This document shows, piece by piece, positions 1-6,558 of a DNA stretch of 16,195 nucleotides. Position 1 is the first letter of the stretch; each line of letters opens with the position of its first letter. The notes under the pieces were generated by a model. That model searched no databases, was not told where the DNA came from, and was given only the letters and a program-made list of their open reading frames with translations. The position numbers and the translations under genes were made by a program. Origin of the DNA: Desulfobulbaceae bacterium (lineage in GTDB: Bacteria; Desulfobacterota; Desulfobulbia; Desulfobulbales; Desulfobulbaceae); NCBI GenBank assembly GCA_027011235.1, contig JALVAI010000482.1, positions 1 to 16,195 of the forward strand, in the 5' to 3' direction.

Positions 1-560
1 ACGGCAAACAGCCCGATACCAAGCAGAATCTGATGCAGGTAGTGCTGCACCAGCTCCTGGTTATTGCCAATATAGTATCCAACCAGGGCCAGAACAATGA
101 CCCACAGCCCGGCGCCCAGCCCGGTAAAGGCGGCGAACAGAGGCAGATTCATCCGGGTGATGCCCGCGGGCAGGCTGATATATTGCCTGATTCCGGGAAG
201 CAGGCGGCCGATAAAGGTGGAGATATGACCATGCTCGGCAAAGAAACGATCTGCCTTGTCCAGGCTTTCTTTACTGACAAAGACATAACGACCATACTTC
301 TCAAAAAACGGTCGCCCCCACAGAACCGCCAGCCAGTAGTTGAACAGCGCTCCCAAAAGACTGCCGCCTGTTGCCGCCAGGATAACCAGGATCAAGGACA
401 TCTCACCCCGGGCCGCGAGATACCCTGCCGGCGGCACCACAACCTCGCTGGGAAAGGGAAAAAATGAGGACTCGAGAAACATCATGATGACGATGCCGGG
501 ATAGCCCCAGTGGCCGACCGTCTGAACGATCCAGGTGGTGATTGTATGCAGAATTTCCAT
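1..560 (-). CDS. DedA-family membrane protein (C-terminus cut by window edge)
   Basis: The N-terminal 186 codons of a polytopic inner-membrane protein are visible; the gene runs off the left edge. Residues about 27-37 carry the DedA signature ESSFFPFPSE, and a second conserved block, FIGRLLPGIRQ, lies near residue 115, followed by hydrophobic helices. The start at 560 is an ATG preceded by an AAGGAT-like ribosome site. DedA/SNARE-associated proteins include the UptA-type translocases that return undecaprenyl phosphate to the cytoplasmic leaflet. The gene lies downstream of uppP on the same strand, which fits that role. Which DedA subgroup it belongs to cannot be told from the partial sequence. 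Confidence 0.9.
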   Translation of the reverse strand, partial: MEILHTITTWIVQTVGHWGYPGIVIMMFLESSFFPFPSEVVVPPAGYLAARGEMSLILVILAATGGSLLGALFNYWLAVLWGRPFFEKYGRYVFVSKESLDKADRFFAEHGHISTFIGRLLPGIRQYISLPAGITRMNLPLFAAFTGLGAGLWVIVLALVGYYIGNNQELVQHYLHQILLGIGLFA

Positions 561-604
561 AAAAAATATCCTTTTCAACCTGTGACAATCTCGTAAGAAG
601 CCAA

Positions 605-740
605 GTAAAAACACAAAAATACTGGTAAGCGGGGTGGAGCGGAGCCCCCGAGGAGTAGTCTTCCGGGACGGGTCACAACCATACAGGCGGTACGCCAACC
701 AATCGCCCCGGAACAGGACGCCGTAGATCTAAGTTTTTAC
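605..740. repeat. Dispersed palindromic repeat, copy 1 (136 bp)
   Basis: This block is bounded by an exact 8-bp inverted repeat, GTAAAAAC (605-612) and GTTTTTAC (733-740). Inside is a second pair of arms, TTCCGGGACG and CGCCCCGGAA, with one mismatch. It shares long blocks in the same order with the element at 4697-4806 (for example CGGGTC.CAAC.ATACAGG, AATCGCCCCGG and GTAGATC.AAGTTTTTACGAC). It has about 26 extra bases near its left end that contain their own GGGG/CCCC pairing. It fills the gap between uppP and dedA. No open reading frame is evident and no clear target-site duplication was found. A small non-autonomous mobile element or REP-like family is likely. Confidence 0.8.
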
Positions 741-747
741 GACACAA

Positions 748-1560
748 TCAACCGGTAAAGATTATGGCAAGGCCGATAAACAGACAATAACCGGCAAAGA
801 CATAAAGGGAATGTCTGCTTAGATAGGCGATCAACCAGCGAATGGCCGCATAGCCGGAAACCAGGGCCGCCAGAAAACCCGACGCCAGGGGCAGCAGAAA
901 ATGGTCCGCCGCCGGCATGGTAAAAAGGTCTTTACAGGCCAGCACTCCGGCGCCAAACAGCACCGGGACAGACATCAGGAAAGAAAAACGGGCCGCTGCA
1001 GAGCGGTCGAGATTTCTCGTCATCCCACCAGCAATGGTGGCGCCGGAACGGGAAACTCCGGGCAGCAGGGCAAGGACCTGGGAACAGCCGATCCACAGGG
1101 CATCATGCCAGTTGATCTGGCCGGTGGATCGGTTGCGCTTGCCAACAAGCTCTGCCGCAACAAGGAGGGCCGCGGTAACAAGGAGAAAAAAACCGGTGGC
1201 CCGCGCGCTGGCAAAGGCGGACTCGACCAGGTCTTTTGCCAGCAGACCGACAACCACAGCCGGAATGGTGGCAACAATCAGGTACCAGCCCATGCGCGCC
1301 TCTTCAGTGGCAAAGGGTTTCCGCATCCACAACCCCTTGACGAAGGCCGCGGCTATCTCCATAAGATCATGCCGGAAATACACAATGACGGCAAACAGGG
1401 TGCCCCACTGCACCAGGACATCAAAAATAAATGCCTGGACCGGATCAAATCGCCAGCCCAGAACATGGGGAACAAGCACCAGGTGACCGGAACTGGACAC
1501 AGGGATAAATTCTGTCAATCCCTGGACAATCCCAAGTATAACGGCCTGGAATACACTCAT
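748..1560 (-). CDS. uppP: Undecaprenyl-diphosphate phosphatase
   Basis: An integral membrane enzyme of 270 residues that hydrolyses undecaprenyl pyrophosphate to undecaprenyl phosphate, recycling the lipid carrier for peptidoglycan and other envelope polymers. Both family signatures are present: TEFIPVSSSGHL at residues 16-27, with catalytic Glu17 and His26, and LLPGVSRSGATI at 165-176, with Arg171. Length and hydrophobic pattern are normal for the BacA/UppP family. The ATG at 1560 is preceded by GGGAG at about 8 nt. The stop is followed by a repeat and then dedA on the same strand. No convincing own promoter was seen in 1561-1725. Confidence 0.97.
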   Translation of the reverse strand: MSVFQAVILGIVQGLTEFIPVSSSGHLVLVPHVLGWRFDPVQAFIFDVLVQWGTLFAVIVYFRHDLMEIAAAFVKGLWMRKPFATEEARMGWYLIVATIPAVVVGLLAKDLVESAFASARATGFFLLVTAALLVAAELVGKRNRSTGQINWHDALWIGCSQVLALLPGVSRSGATIAGGMTRNLDRSAAARFSFLMSVPVLFGAGVLACKDLFTMPAADHFLLPLASGFLAALVSGYAAIRWLIAYLSRHSLYVFAGYCLFIGLAIIFTG

Positions 1561-1725
1561 AAACTCGGCTCCCTGTACTTCATGATATTGTCTTCAATCC
1601 CATCTCCATACCCGGTTGCAAACAATGGCTACACCAACACGGACAGAACACCATACAAGAGTTGGTCGTGATATGCTATTTTTTCCTGTTCACAACAGGA
1701 AGCCGGAAGCAAGGGGGCCTTGAAA

Positions 1726-4575
1726 TCATGCAATTTTGCAGGAACCCTGAAGCAGATAACTTGTCATCTGCTCTACCGACAGGGGTCGGCTGAAAAAATA
1801 TCCCTGGATTTCATCACAGTTCTGCCGCTGAAGGATGGACAACTGCTCCTGGCGCTCCACACCCTCGGCGATCACCCCCAGGCCCAGTCCATGCGCCATG
1901 GTGATAATTGCCAGGGTAATCGCCTCATCACTTGGATTATCGGTTATGTCATGGACAAAACTCTGGTCGATTTTCAGCTGGTCCACCGGAAAGTGTTTCA
2001 GGTAGCTCAGCGATGAATAGCCGGTCCCGAAGTCATCAATGGACACCCGAACCCCCAGGTCCTTTAATTGTTTAATCAACCGGGTCGACTGGTCTAAATC
2101 GTCCATGATCAGGCTCTCGGTGATTTCCAGCTCAAGGAAAGCGGGATCAAGCGCGGTTTCCCGCAGGGTCCGGCGCACAATATCAACGATATTACCATAC
2201 AGGAACTGTTTGGACGACAGGTTGACCGCCACCCGGACCGGTTCCAGGCCCATATCCTGCCAGTTTCGTATCTGACGGCAAACCGTGCGCAGGGCCCACT
2301 CACCCATGGGCAGAATCAGACCGCAATCCTCGGCAACGGGGATAAACTTTGCCGGCGAGATCGGACCGAATTCACTGTTTTGCCAGCGCAGCAGGGATTC
2401 GGCGCCAACAAGACTCCCATCAACGGCCCGGACCTGGGGCTGATAATAAATCTCCAGCTCTTCCGCCTCCAGGGCGGCCCGAAGACGCTGTTCAATATCC
2501 AGCCGTTCCCTGATCCTGTCGTTCATTGACCTGGAGAAAAACCGATACAGGCCGCGCCCGCATTCCTTGGCCCGATACATGGCCGTGTCCGCGTTTTTTA
2601 ACAGCTCATCACCATCTTCTCCATCACCTGGATACATGCAGATACCGATGGTGCAGGAGATATACACATCCTGGCCCTGCACGGAAAAGGGCGGTCCCAG
2701 CTCGGCAAGCAGTCCATCGGCAAAACGGGCCGCCGCAGCAGGCCCTCCTATCCGATCGACCACGATCACATATTTATCCGAGCCAAGATGGGCCAGGATG
2801 TCATCGTCGCCGCAATGGGTCTGCAATCGCTCTCCCACCCTTTTCAACAACTGGTCAGCGCCGTAATGACCTATCTGGTCATTCACCTTTTTGAACTGAT
2901 CAAGATCTATGTAAAAAACAGCCGCGGCCATGTCCGGATCAGTCCGCTTTATCATCTCGGCAAGATGCTCATGGAGCAGGATGCGATTCGGCAGACCGGT
3001 GAGCATATCATGGGTGGCCTGGTAAGCCATTTGCTGCATCATCTTATGTGTCTCGGTCACATCGGTAATGCCGAGGACCACCCCCTGCGTCTTGCCAGAG
3101 GCGGTATGAAGCAGTCCGGCGGAGGTCCGCACCACATGCTCCCTATTCTTCCTGTTGACGAGAATCCCGTTTTCCTGCAGGGTGACACTTCCCTTATCCC
3201 GAAGACAACGGGCAACAATATCGGCCAGCCTGTCGTCTGAACTTTCACTGACAGCGGGAAAGATCTCTTCCAGAGGTCTCCCCCTGGCCTCGGAGAGAGA
3301 ATAGCCGGTCAGATTGGCGGCAACAGGGTTCAAATAGTCCACCCTGCCGGCGCTGTCGGTTGCAATGACCCCATCACCAATGGAGTGAAGGATCACCTGG
3401 GCCCGTTCTTTTTCCTTAAATAACTGGACGATGGTCTCTTCAAGGCGGCGCCATATCCAAAGCGGATAACTGAGGGCCAGCACGATCAGCAGTGCGGTCG
3501 GCGGAAACCACAGGTGAAATTTATGCAGAAGGAAAAGGGACACGAACAGGGTGAGGAAAAAAAGAAGAACAACAAAAAAAAGACTCTGCCTCGGCGTGAG
3601 CAGCGAATAGAGCAGCATGGGAACCAGGGCCAGGACAGCGACAAGGACCAGGCGCCATTGCATGGATACCGGAACAATGAGAGTATTGTTCAACAAGCCA
3701 CTCAACAGGTTGGCATTATACTCGATTCCGGGCATGGGAATCGATTTCCCGGAAACCGGGGTCGGCAGACTGTCACCAAGGCCAAGGGCGGTAACTCCAA
3801 CCAGAACCAACTTGCCGGCAACTGCTTCCGCCGGATAATCGGGCTGCATAAAATCGGAAAAAGAGATTGCGGGAAAATGGCCGGGCGGACCGGTAAAGGA
3901 GACATAGACCGGACTGTCTCCATACCTCTGTCTGATCTCTTTGGCAGTTTCCCGGTCCCTGCCGCCGGTTGCCTTTGTGGAGGATGCTGTCTTTTCCGCA
4001 GACAACTGCAACATTGCCAGCACAAGGGCCGGATACTGTTTTCCGCCTCCGGTTGACTCCAGTAATGTCCTGCGCACAATTCCATCCGGATCCAGTTGAG
4101 CATCGACATGGCCAAGACCGGCCGCCGCCCTGATCAATCCGGGCAGGGGCAGAGTCAGTTGCAGGGCTCCCCCGCCAACCATTTTTTCATGGAAAACCGG
4201 CAAAATAACCCGACCGCTCCGGGCAAGGGCCGCAGCCAGGATGCGATCATCTTCAGGATCATTGCGGTTTGCCTCGGAAAAGATGACGTCATAGCCAATG
4301 GCCTCAGCGCCGCCCCGGCTGAGTTTGTCGATCAATTGCGCATGGATACGCCGGGACCAGGGCCAGCGGCCATATTCCCGCAGACTGAGTTCATCAATGG
4401 CAATGATCAGGACATCATTGGAAGGCTTTTGGTAATAGACGGTTGAAAACAGATCATACAGGGTCAGGTCCCAACGCTTGAGGCCATCGGACAGGGTGAG
4501 GGCTATACCGAGTACCAAAAGCAGTACAGTGAGCAGAAAGCGTTCGCGTTTATGGGAGGAGGAAACTGTTTCCAT
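1726..4575 (-). CDS. CHASE2-PAS-GGDEF-EAL cyclic-di-GMP signalling protein
   Basis: A 949-residue membrane protein. An N-terminal helix (about 13-30) leads into an extracytoplasmic CHASE2 sensor domain (about 35-300). Three membrane helices follow (about 305-375), then PAS (about 390-510), GGDEF (about 515-680) and EAL (about 695-940). The GGDEF signature reads GSDKY at 598-602, so cyclase activity is doubtful, although DLDQFKKVND is kept. The EAL domain keeps its expected residues: E726 (in ESLLRW), N785, E820, DDFGTGYS at 847-854, K868, E904 and Q924. I infer a c-di-GMP phosphodiesterase, possibly with GTP or c-di-GMP binding by the degenerate GGDEF. An in-frame TGA lies just upstream, fixing the ATG at 4575, which lacks a clear ribosome site. 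Confidence 0.93.
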   Translation of the reverse strand: METVSSSHKRERFLLTVLLLVLGIALTLSDGLKRWDLTLYDLFSTVYYQKPSNDVLIIAIDELSLREYGRWPWSRRIHAQLIDKLSRGGAEAIGYDVIFSEANRNDPEDDRILAAALARSGRVILPVFHEKMVGGGALQLTLPLPGLIRAAAGLGHVDAQLDPDGIVRRTLLESTGGGKQYPALVLAMLQLSAEKTASSTKATGGRDRETAKEIRQRYGDSPVYVSFTGPPGHFPAISFSDFMQPDYPAEAVAGKLVLVGVTALGLGDSLPTPVSGKSIPMPGIEYNANLLSGLLNNTLIVPVSMQWRLVLVAVLALVPMLLYSLLTPRQSLFFVVLLFFLTLFVSLFLLHKFHLWFPPTALLIVLALSYPLWIWRRLEETIVQLFKEKERAQVILHSIGDGVIATDSAGRVDYLNPVAANLTGYSLSEARGRPLEEIFPAVSESSDDRLADIVARCLRDKGSVTLQENGILVNRKNREHVVRTSAGLLHTASGKTQGVVLGITDVTETHKMMQQMAYQATHDMLTGLPNRILLHEHLAEMIKRTDPDMAAAVFYIDLDQFKKVNDQIGHYGADQLLKRVGERLQTHCGDDDILAHLGSDKYVIVVDRIGGPAAAARFADGLLAELGPPFSVQGQDVYISCTIGICMYPGDGEDGDELLKNADTAMYRAKECGRGLYRFFSRSMNDRIRERLDIEQRLRAALEAEELEIYYQPQVRAVDGSLVGAESLLRWQNSEFGPISPAKFIPVAEDCGLILPMGEWALRTVCRQIRNWQDMGLEPVRVAVNLSSKQFLYGNIVDIVRRTLRETALDPAFLELEITESLIMDDLDQSTRLIKQLKDLGVRVSIDDFGTGYSSLSYLKHFPVDQLKIDQSFVHDITDNPSDEAITLAIITMAHGLGLGVIAEGVERQEQLSILQRQNCDEIQGYFFSRPLSVEQMTSYLLQGSCKIA

Positions 4576-4696
4576 GAAAAATCAGGAGGTTTTGCAAGCC
4601 GCCTCAGAGGTAATATTGGTGATTTTTTTTGTGACTGGAATAATGATTATTTTTGATGAACTCGTAAAAATTCAAAATTTTCTCAAAGATGGCTAA
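4574..4696 (+). CDS. Possible 40-residue membrane peptide (doubtful)
   Basis: A short plus-strand frame starts at an ATG that overlaps the start codon of the minus-strand CHASE2 gene. It is preceded by GGGAGGAGG at a rather long distance of about 11 nt. It encodes a peptide with one hydrophobic stretch (VILVIFFVTGIMIIF, about residues 17-31) and a TAA ending directly before repeat copy 2. The purine-rich run upstream is also the coding sequence of the opposite gene, so it may be chance. There is no recognised family. Confidence 0.15.
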   Translation: MKNQEVLQAASEVILVIFFVTGIMIIFDELVKIQNFLKDG

Positions 4697-4938
4697 GTAA
4701 AAACACAGATATACAAGGAGTGGTGTTCCGGGGCGGGTCGCAACTATACAGGTAGTATGTTGTGAATCGCCCCGGGACACACGACGCAGTAGATCGAAGT
4801 TTTTACGACGCCATCATTTTTTGTATGAATTATTTTTGCAGTATACCAGACAAGAAGATGAATCAAAAGAAGGGAAGGCAATATTTACAGAACAATTACC
4901 CAGGAGCCGGGCAGAAGGACCTGTTATGCAAAACTGCC
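4576..4938. other. 363-bp gap between EamA and CHASE2 genes
   Basis: The left part (4577-4696) is AT-rich and must hold the promoter of the minus-strand CHASE2 gene. A weak candidate is TTGAAT near 4678 on the minus strand, followed by A/T-rich -10-like sequence, but no good match was found. Repeat copy 2 fills 4697-4806. Positions 4807-4938 contain no convincing gene. Just past the EamA stop the minus strand can form a 5-bp AACTG/CAGTT hairpin followed by a short T run, too weak to call a terminator. Confidence 0.5.
4697..4806. repeat. Dispersed palindromic repeat, copy 2 (110 bp)
   Basis: The outer inverted repeat GTAAAAAC (4697-4704)/GTTTTTAC (4799-4806) encloses a strong inner stem: GTGT-T-CCGGGGCG (4723-4735) pairs with CGCCCCGG-G-ACAC (4768-4780), and CAAC pairs with GTTG further in. 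The sequence aligns with the element at 605-740 over its full length apart from the roughly 26-bp insertion in that copy. Because this copy pairs better, it is probably nearer the parental form. It lies in the gap between the EamA and CHASE2 genes. The two copies argue for a dispersed repeat family in this genome. Confidence 0.8.
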
Positions 4939-5856
4939 TCAGTTATGGACCAAAGGTACTCTTTTCCTGCGCAGAAGTGGATATACTTGGGAAAACAGCA
5001 TTCCGACGAGCATCAGGCCGCAACCGAACAATCCCCGCCCGGAGAGTGTTTCCCCAAGCAGCCACCAGCCGCCAACAGCTGCGAATACGGCTTCAAGGCT
5101 GAGAAGAATGGATGCATGGGCAGGATGGGCCCAGCGCTGGGCAACCGTCTGCAACGTGTAGCCGATCCCGACCGAACAGAGGCCGCCGTAGAGGATGGGT
5201 ATGGTTGCACCATAAACAGCAGGCAGCGAAATTGTCTCGAAACAGAGGGCAACGATCAGGCTGAACAGGCCACAGTAGAGAAACTGCGCCATGGCAAGAC
5301 GGATGGGATGGGTACGCGGCGATAGATAGCCAAGTAACAGCACATGCAGGGCCCAGACCCCGGCACCGGCCAGAACCAGGAGATCTCCTGTACCAATGGT
5401 GAAATCCTCGCGGACGCTGAGAAAATACATGCCTATCGTTGCCAGCAATGCCCCAAGCCAGGTGCCGCAACTGGTCCGCCTGCCGAGGACAAGACCAAAG
5501 ATGGGAACAAAAATAACATACAGCCCGGTAATGAATCCCGCCTTGCCGGCGCTGGTATACAGAAGGCCGACCTGTTGCAGGCTGGCCCCGACAAACAAAA
5601 GACAACCCGCCCAAAGGCCTGCCTTTCCAGGTGGCATGGCCGCGCCAACTTCCTTTGCCATGGTGTGATCCGCCCGCACGGTCATCGGCAGCAGGCATAG
5701 TCCCCCCAACAGGAAGCGGATACCGTTAAAGGTAAACGGGCCAACATACTCCATGCCGGCCCTCTGGGCGACAAATCCAAAGCCCCAGACCAGGGCGGTT
5801 ACCAGCAAAAGGAGATCGGCAACCACAAACGTATGTTTTTCTTCTTGCAATCTCAC
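4939..5856 (-). CDS. EamA-family (drug/metabolite transporter superfamily) permease
   Basis: A 305-residue, strongly hydrophobic protein with about ten predicted membrane helices in two EamA repeats. The first begins LLLVTALVWGFGFVAQRAG (about residues 16-34) and ends near 145. The second begins around GTGDLLVLAGAGVWALHVL (about 157-175) and ends near 295 with a short basic tail. Family members export or import small metabolites such as amino acids; the substrate cannot be read from the sequence. The start is taken as the GTG at 5856, because no in-frame ATG with a ribosome site precedes the first helix; a downstream TTG two codons in is possible. It is transcribed divergently from the lipoprotein gene at 6005. 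Confidence 0.92.
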   Translation of the reverse strand: MRLQEEKHTFVVADLLLLVTALVWGFGFVAQRAGMEYVGPFTFNGIRFLLGGLCLLPMTVRADHTMAKEVGAAMPPGKAGLWAGCLLFVGASLQQVGLLYTSAGKAGFITGLYVIFVPIFGLVLGRRTSCGTWLGALLATIGMYFLSVREDFTIGTGDLLVLAGAGVWALHVLLLGYLSPRTHPIRLAMAQFLYCGLFSLIVALCFETISLPAVYGATIPILYGGLCSVGIGYTLQTVAQRWAHPAHASILLSLEAVFAAVGGWWLLGETLSGRGLFGCGLMLVGMLFSQVYPLLRRKRVPLVHN

Positions 5857-6004
5857 TGATGTTCTGTTTTTTTACATGACCTGTTCAGCAACGCCACAGA
5901 GGCTGACTCCACACCCGAAACCCGATAAAACGAATCCATCTATTTTTCAACAAACCGGCCTGCCGGACCATATTGGCCGGCGACAACAAACCATAAAAAC
6001 ACCT

Positions 6005-6505
6005 ATGAAAAAACAACTCTCTCCATTTCTCTTACTGTTCTGTTCGCTACTCCTTCTCTCCGCCTGCGGCGGAAAAGAGGTCAATCCCTATGCGTTTCAC
6101 GGCCCTGTCTATCCACCAACCGACAAGGTACAATACATCTTTCAGGCGGCCCAGGCCGCTCCACCATGCCGGGTTTTTGCCGAATTACTGGTCAGCATGC
6201 CGGCAGGAACGGATGGCGCCGCAATGCGCGCAAAACTTGACCGGGAGGCAAAGGCACACGGGGCCGACCTGGTCCTTCTTGGTCAGGCCCGCAGGATGAA
6301 AGATAACCCTGGTTTTACCTTTGCCTATTTTGGACCTGGCCGGGAATATCGCTGCAACGATCAGTGGTGCGGCTGGAAATACAGCTTTGATGTCTGGGAC
6401 AGACAGGGTGAATTTGTTGGTATAGGTCTTGGCCAGTGGGGCAACAAAGATGTCTCCTTCCCCTATCCGGTAATGCTGCAGGCCGCCTTTCTGCGCTGTC
6501 ATTGA
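6005..6505 (+). CDS. Small lipoprotein of unknown function
   Basis: A 166-residue precursor with a lysine-rich N-terminus, a hydrophobic segment and the lipobox LSAC, giving an acylated Cys21. Residues +2/+3 are Gly-Gly, so outer-membrane sorting is expected. The mature part has a block around residues 57-100 (VFAELLVSM, then DREAKAHGADLVLLGQA). Its pattern of an Ala/Gly-rich helix followed by a beta strand resembles small proteobacterial lipoproteins of the DUF4156 kind; this is an impression, not a match. A Cys-rich stretch near YRCNDQWCGW, with Cys119 and Cys124, may form a disulfide. The ATG lacks a clear ribosome site. It lies 53 nt upstream of the hybrid kinase and may be cotranscribed with it. 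Confidence 0.8.
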   Translation: MKKQLSPFLLLFCSLLLLSACGGKEVNPYAFHGPVYPPTDKVQYIFQAAQAAPPCRVFAELLVSMPAGTDGAAMRAKLDREAKAHGADLVLLGQARRMKDNPGFTFAYFGPGREYRCNDQWCGWKYSFDVWDRQGEFVGIGLGQWGNKDVSFPYPVMLQAAFLRCH

Positions 6506-6558
6506 CGGCTGGCCGGAGGAGGTTACGGACCGCATCTCTGTAACCCACCCTTTTTATC

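Noticed and set aside
901..1671. 256-codon plus-strand frame
   Set aside because: It is a shadow of uppP on the opposite strand, with low-complexity basic composition and no family likeness.
1683..1701. Perfect 8-bp hairpin TTCCTGTT/AACAGGAA as terminator of the CHASE2 gene
   Set aside because: In the direction of transcription (minus strand) it is followed by A residues, not T residues. The T run lies on the wrong side for either strand, and the stem is short.
3514..4056. 180-codon plus-strand frame with a lysine-rich start
   Set aside because: It is antisense to the membrane and CHASE2 coding region; the lysine run is the complement of Phe/Leu codons in a membrane helix.
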